This document shows, piece by piece, positions 60,059 to 64,000 of a DNA stretch of 64,000 bases. Where the stretch lies: positions 42,571,150 through 42,635,149 of the forward strand of contig CM018695.1 of NCBI GenBank assembly GCA_009363875.1, written 5' to 3'. The DNA comes from Mikania micrantha. Lineage: Eukaryota > Streptophyta > Magnoliopsida > Asterales > Asteraceae. The notes below the pieces were generated by a model. The model did no database searches, was not told where the DNA came from, and saw only the letters and a list, made by a program, of their open reading frames with translations. The position numbers and the translations under genes were made by a program. How positions within the stretch are numbered: the first letter of the stretch is position 1; each line of letters opens with the position of its first letter.

Positions 60059-61330
60059 CTGTTATCCTTAGCCGAACTCCTTAGCTAGGCCTTAAGAACC
60101 TACATCAGTTACATCATCTCATTACTTCACGTTCTTAGACTTAGAAATTATTCTAAGTCCTCATAGCCTACTAGTCCCCTTACTGAATCCAAGTTCTCGA
60201 AACTTAGCTAAGTGTTCGAAACCCTTGAAATTCATTAAGTTCCCATGTACACGAAATTCCCTGATTCACGAAATACCTTAGTACTCGAAATAAGCTCGTA
60301 CTCGAAGTAACCCTTGTATTCTAAATGACCTTTGTATTCGAAATAGTCATGTACTCGAAATAACCTTTGTACTCGAAATGTTCATGTCCTCGAAATAACA
60401 ATGTACTCGAAATACCATGTATGATTTCGAGTACTCTCTGTACATGATTTCGTGTACTCATCATTTCGTCAATAAACATCTCAGAAATTCATCTAAGACT
60501 TTGGGTGCTAGTTTCTAGGTTCCTTAGGTTGTTACCAACACACTGGAACCTCAAAGTTCCGAACTTTATGCATAAAGGTGTGAGCTTTATGCATAAGTTC
60601 CCTTTTTTTTTATGTCCATCCTAACTTTTGTACAAAAATCCTAACTTTTCAGTTTGGATCACTTACTTGAAGGTAGATGAGCACTCCGGTAGATCCTTGG
60701 GCTGTTATCCTTAGCCGAACTCCTTAGCTAGGCCTTAAGAACCAACATCAGTTACATCATCTCATTACTTCACCTTCTTAGACTTAGAAATTATTCTAAG
60801 TCCTCATAGCCTACTAGTCCCCCTTACTGAATCCAAGTTCTCGAAACTTAGCTAAGTGTTCGAAACCCTTGAAATTCATTAAGTTCCCATGTACACGAAA
60901 TTCCCTGATTCACGAAATAGCTTAGTACTCGAAATAAGCTCGTACTCGAAGTAACCCTTGTATTCGAAATAGTCATGTACTCGAAATAACCTTTGGACTC
61001 GAAATGTCCATGTCCTCGAAATAACAATGTACTAGAAATAACATGTATGATTTCGAGTACTCTCTGTACATGATTTCGTGTACTCATCATTTCGTCAATA
61101 AACATCTCATAAATTCATCTAAGACTTTGGGGGGCTAGTTTCTAGGTTCCTTAGGTTGTTACCAACACACTGGAACCTCAAAGTTCCGAACTTTGTGCAT
61201 AAAGGTGTGAGCTTTATGCATAAGTTCCCTTTTTTTTATGTGCATCCTAACTTTTGTACAAAAATCCTAACTTTTCAGTTTGGATCACTTACTTGAAGGT
61301 AGATGAGCACTCGTGTAGATGCTCGTGCGT
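60059..61330 (-). repeat. 643 bp tandem duplication in RE11 5' LTR
   Basis: Unit 1 is 60059-60701 and unit 2 starts at 60702 (both read TGTTATCCTTAGCCGAACTC from 60060 and 60703). Unit 2 lacks about 19 bp of the TACTCGAAATA array. The left LTR has one copy. Each unit carries a splice-donor-like CAA/GTAAGT. Confidence 0.9.
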
Positions 61331-61445
61331 TTCCTCTTCCGTTTGGTCGATTAAAAGCTCGACATTTGCAGTGCTCGAACTCTGCTTCGTGTACTCGAGA
61401 GAAGATGTGCTTCAGCCAAAGGTTAGCAGGTTTCCCAAGGCCCTA

Positions 61446-61455
61446 CTATTTATAG
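61446..61455 (-). promoter_or_regulatory. TATA box of RE11 5' LTR (driving copy)
   Basis: CTATAAATAG on the minus strand, upstream of the leader and of the duplicated segment. Confidence 0.7.
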
Positions 61456-61649
61456 GCAGTGTCCTGTACCCGAAATATGAGGAATGTTCGGATACAGTAT
61501 TTCGAGTACAGTGTACTCGAAGTCTAGACTTCGAGTACACGAACTCGAGGCTTTAACATTTTATTTTTCGTCCATCACTCACAAGTTAATTATCTGTTAC
61601 CTATTCGTAAGTCCAAATAACTTGTGTTTAGAAAATTCGGGGTGTTACA

Positions 61650-61654
61650 CCTTT
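61650..61654. repeat. Target site duplication CCTTT, right copy (RE11)
   Basis: Matches 51523-51527. Confidence 0.95.
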
Positions 61655-62727
61655 GCATATCCAAAAGTAATCAATTCTAGTTGAAATCTAACCCATCTAT
61701 ATTCGTTAATTTGTTCCTTTGGAATTCCATAATAACTTTCATTCAGGAATCCTTCGTCAATGTCTCGAAATTATCCATAAAGCAGATAGGCGTCGTCACG
61801 ACTCAACTCCCTAACTAAAGATAATATAATTAGTCTGAATTTTCATCACAAGTATGTCAATAAAATCCATAGCTTCTTTTCGTAGTACCATCGTAGTTAC
61901 ATTTGAGCCTATTCCTTTCGAATCTGGACTTAGATCAACAACTCCATTTGTATATATCTAAGTCCTTAGTTAAACTCAATATAAAACATGAATATGCCCT
62001 ACCCACAACTACATTGTCGATAGGTTCACAATTCTACTTCTATCTTAACTGAATTACTTAAAGTGTATCGGTTACACCTTAGTACTTGATAATCTGTACA
62101 TTATGAACAATTTTGTGCCAAATGTCATGTATAAGTGAGATAATTAATTAATAACCTGGATGAGACATTTAATGAATAACGAGTATGCTTGATTGCTATA
62201 TTCATGTAGTAGGAAGCATTGTATTTAGATACATAATCAAGGAACTACGAGCCTTGACACCTATTGGTTACATTCAGTATAAGATTAAACATCACGTTTG
62301 GAAACAAGATCAAAGTGATCAGGAGTTGGAAACTATTGATGCATTGGATGCGTAATGAAACATGTGGGAAACTAGAATGAAACTTGGTATCCTGTGGGAC
62401 ATCTATAATACAAATAAAATTTTATATATATGTGAACTTTTATGTATGATAGCTTATGAAAAATTAAAAATTGCAATATATGTAAACCGACATTTCTTGT
62501 TAGGCTTTACTCTTACAATTATTAGAATCTTATTAACATCTTATGCCAAAATAAGTAAAAGTGTATGCATGTTTAGTCAAAATGGTAGTCCCTTAGGATG
62601 GAACTAGAACATAGTAATACTTAGAAAAGATGCACAAGAAGTACCTACAACTATTCCATCATACTAAACCGTAGTAACAGCTAATTTCGAGGACGAAATT
62701 CTTTTAAGATGGGGAGACTATAAAAAC
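61655..62727 (+). other. RE10 internal region, 3' part
   Basis: About 1.07 kb without recognisable coding sequence, ending in a gypsy-type signal: TTTCGAGGACGAAATTC and then AAGATGGGGAGA (about 62706-62717) before the 3' LTR. The 81-codon frame at 62362-62607 looks like chance. Confidence 0.75.
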
Positions 62728-64000
62728 TGTAAGAAATCCCAACGAACTTAAACATTAAATTGTAATAAGATATTAAAGCCCAATAAGATGTTAAGGCCCA
62801 ATAAGATTTTAAGTGCTAAATAGGCCCATTAAGAATCCTATGTATGACTCAAAGCTCAAACACTTAGTCTTGAATTGGAATAAAAATTTATAAACCAAGT
62901 TGTAAAGATTCAACCTAAACAGAACACTACTATAATAAATTCATTCGATAAATTAATTTATTATGATTTCATCAATAATATTAAGAAACAAGTGAAAAGA
63001 CCATGATTAAACAAGTTTAATGAAAAATATATCTTTATAGCAAACGAAGAATTTATCTTGAAACAAACATAGGTAATGTATACTTATATAAAAAGTAAAC
63101 TAATTTAAACGAATGTTTGACCATGTTACCATATGAACCGTTACTAATAAACATAAGTAGCTAGCTACAATAAGGTGATGATAATATTATTACCAATAAA
63201 TTAAAAAGATAACTTAACTACATACATTAAGTTGAGGCATGCGCTTTAAAGTTATAAAACGTAACTTAATGTGTGAACACCAGTATTAACTAATTAAACA
63301 TTCTGACTCTCGAGCTGAGGTAAATAACCTTGATAATCATCTATTTAAAAATATTTACAATATTAAAGATACAAGAATCTTATTTAACGCGTTAAAATAT
63401 TAAATCCGTTAAATACGGCATATACGCGAAATTAACGTCTTTCAACGTAAACAATTAAACAAATTAATTATAACTAACAAAATAAACATTTTAATAATAT
63501 TTTAGGTTACTATTGACTATCTAAAATATTTCGGGTCGAGAATAATAAATGAAAACGGAATACGCTCGCGAGACGGGTCGGATGCGCGCTTTAAACCCTA
63601 CATGTGTGTGTGCAGCCGTTCAAAAATCAAAGAGAGAGAGAGAGAGAGTAGCAGTAGCGGAGCTGCGGTGGCCACAGGGACGAGCACGGCGGCGCACGGC
63701 GGCGAGGCAAGAAAACACACCGACGATCTCCTCTCGTACCATTCTACAACCTTTTCTTCTACGAAATTGTTTGAACCAGGCTCTAAATGAGGGAAAATTA
63801 AGAGAGAAGGTCACGGCCGCCAGGGTTCCGCCAAGGGTTCCAGGCGCGGCTGCGGTGGTTTCAACCCACAGGTACTACATGCTTAGGCAGCCACGACTAG
63901 GAAAGCACCAAGGGCTGCTGTAGCAACTATTGTAGGGGTGCGGCGATGGTTCTAGCGGCGGAGCAAGGGCTATCCGGTTGTTTATCTCTCGTCAACTATA
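62728..64000 (+). repeat. RE10 3' LTR (first 1273 bp)
   Basis: Aligns with 43690 to about 45045 of the 5' LTR with about 20 or more substitutions, a 71 bp deletion that removes the TATA box, and a 12 bp deletion near 63690. The 124-codon frame at 63549-63923 spans the leader and is created partly by these deletions. Confidence 0.93.

Larger units (their letters stand above)
51528..61649 (-). mobile_element. RE11: complete but coding-defective Ty3/gypsy chromovirus
   Basis: 10.1 kb minus-strand element inserted in RE10: right (5') LTR 58743-61649, iMet primer site, gag-pol 58410-53853 with five visible lesions, purine tract, left (3') LTR 51528-53808, TSD CCTTT. Protein sequence and LTRs are a different family from RE7. 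Confidence 0.95.
58743..61649 (-). repeat. RE11 5' LTR (right copy) with internal duplication
   Basis: 2907 bp, 626 bp longer than the left LTR because of a tandem duplication at 60059-61330. Otherwise aligned end to end with scattered substitutions. It carries the same array, CAT-rich tract, palindrome (61511-61540) and TATA box (61446-61455). Confidence 0.94.
43690..64000 (+). mobile_element. RE10: large non-autonomous LTR element (LARD-like), right end outside window
   Basis: Plus-strand element with a 4.44 kb 5' LTR, iMet primer site, about 4.5 kb of own internal sequence (48130-51527 and 61655-62727), a purine tract and a 3' LTR that starts at 62728 and runs past the window. RE11 is inserted in it. 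No gag or pol homology can be read in the internal part, so it would depend on other elements. Its LTR copies differ at many positions in the first 1.2 kb, so it is older than RE7. Confidence 0.88.

Overview
The window is plant nuclear DNA made almost entirely of nested LTR retrotransposons. I see no convincing single-copy host gene, tRNA or rRNA. Plant origin follows from chromodomain-bearing Ty3/gypsy pol genes, initiator-tRNA-Met primer binding sites (TGGTATCAGAGCC), Athila-like and Ty1/copia fragments, and very long AT-rich LTRs. A eudicot is likely and Asteraceae is my guess, but no feature proves a species. Element names RE1 to RE11 are mine, and boundaries are read by eye (within a few bases where TSDs are given).

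Layout. 1-5966: RE1, decayed minus-strand chromovirus, cut by a 100-N gap (5967-6066). 6067-about 10840: RE2, decayed plus-strand chromovirus pol plus LTR. About 10845-14590: RE3, Athila-like tail and LTR. 14600-16311 and 25558-26706: RE4, a Ty1/copia gag-protease fragment split by RE5 (16312-25552, TSD GAAAG), a chromovirus that lost RT and RNase H. 26707-27369 and 41274-42074: RE6, a minus-strand copia-like element whose 3' LTR is split by RE7 (27370-41268, TSD ATAAC), a complete minus-strand chromovirus with one uninterrupted gag-pol frame and nearly identical LTRs. 42075-43232: RE8, a short LTR and an unrecognised decayed protein gene. 43233-43689: RE9, the tail of a gypsy LTR. 43690 to beyond 64000: RE10, a plus-strand element with 4.4 kb LTRs and no recognisable genes, interrupted by RE11 (51528-61649, TSD CCTTT), a minus-strand chromovirus with five visible coding lesions.

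The left ends between 26707 and 51528 are consistent with serial nesting: RE4 contains RE6, RE6 contains RE8, RE8 contains RE9, RE9 contains RE10 and RE10 contains RE11. If so, the missing right halves should appear in reverse order just beyond base 64000.

How the parts work together: only RE7 looks able to make Gag, protease, RT/RNase H and chromodomain integrase. RE5 and RE10 keep LTRs, primer binding site and polypurine tract but lack most or all pol, so they would need proteins supplied in trans. The long LTRs of RE5, RE7, RE10 and RE11 share a layout (TATA box, short leader, splice-donor-like site, long AT-rich stretch, acceptor-like CAG/GT, terminal stem-loop ending in GACA or CACA) that suggests a spliced 5' leader intron inside the LTR. 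This, a GCGGTACGC-type motif shared by three LTR families, and an unrecognised retroelement ORF are the most interesting signals.
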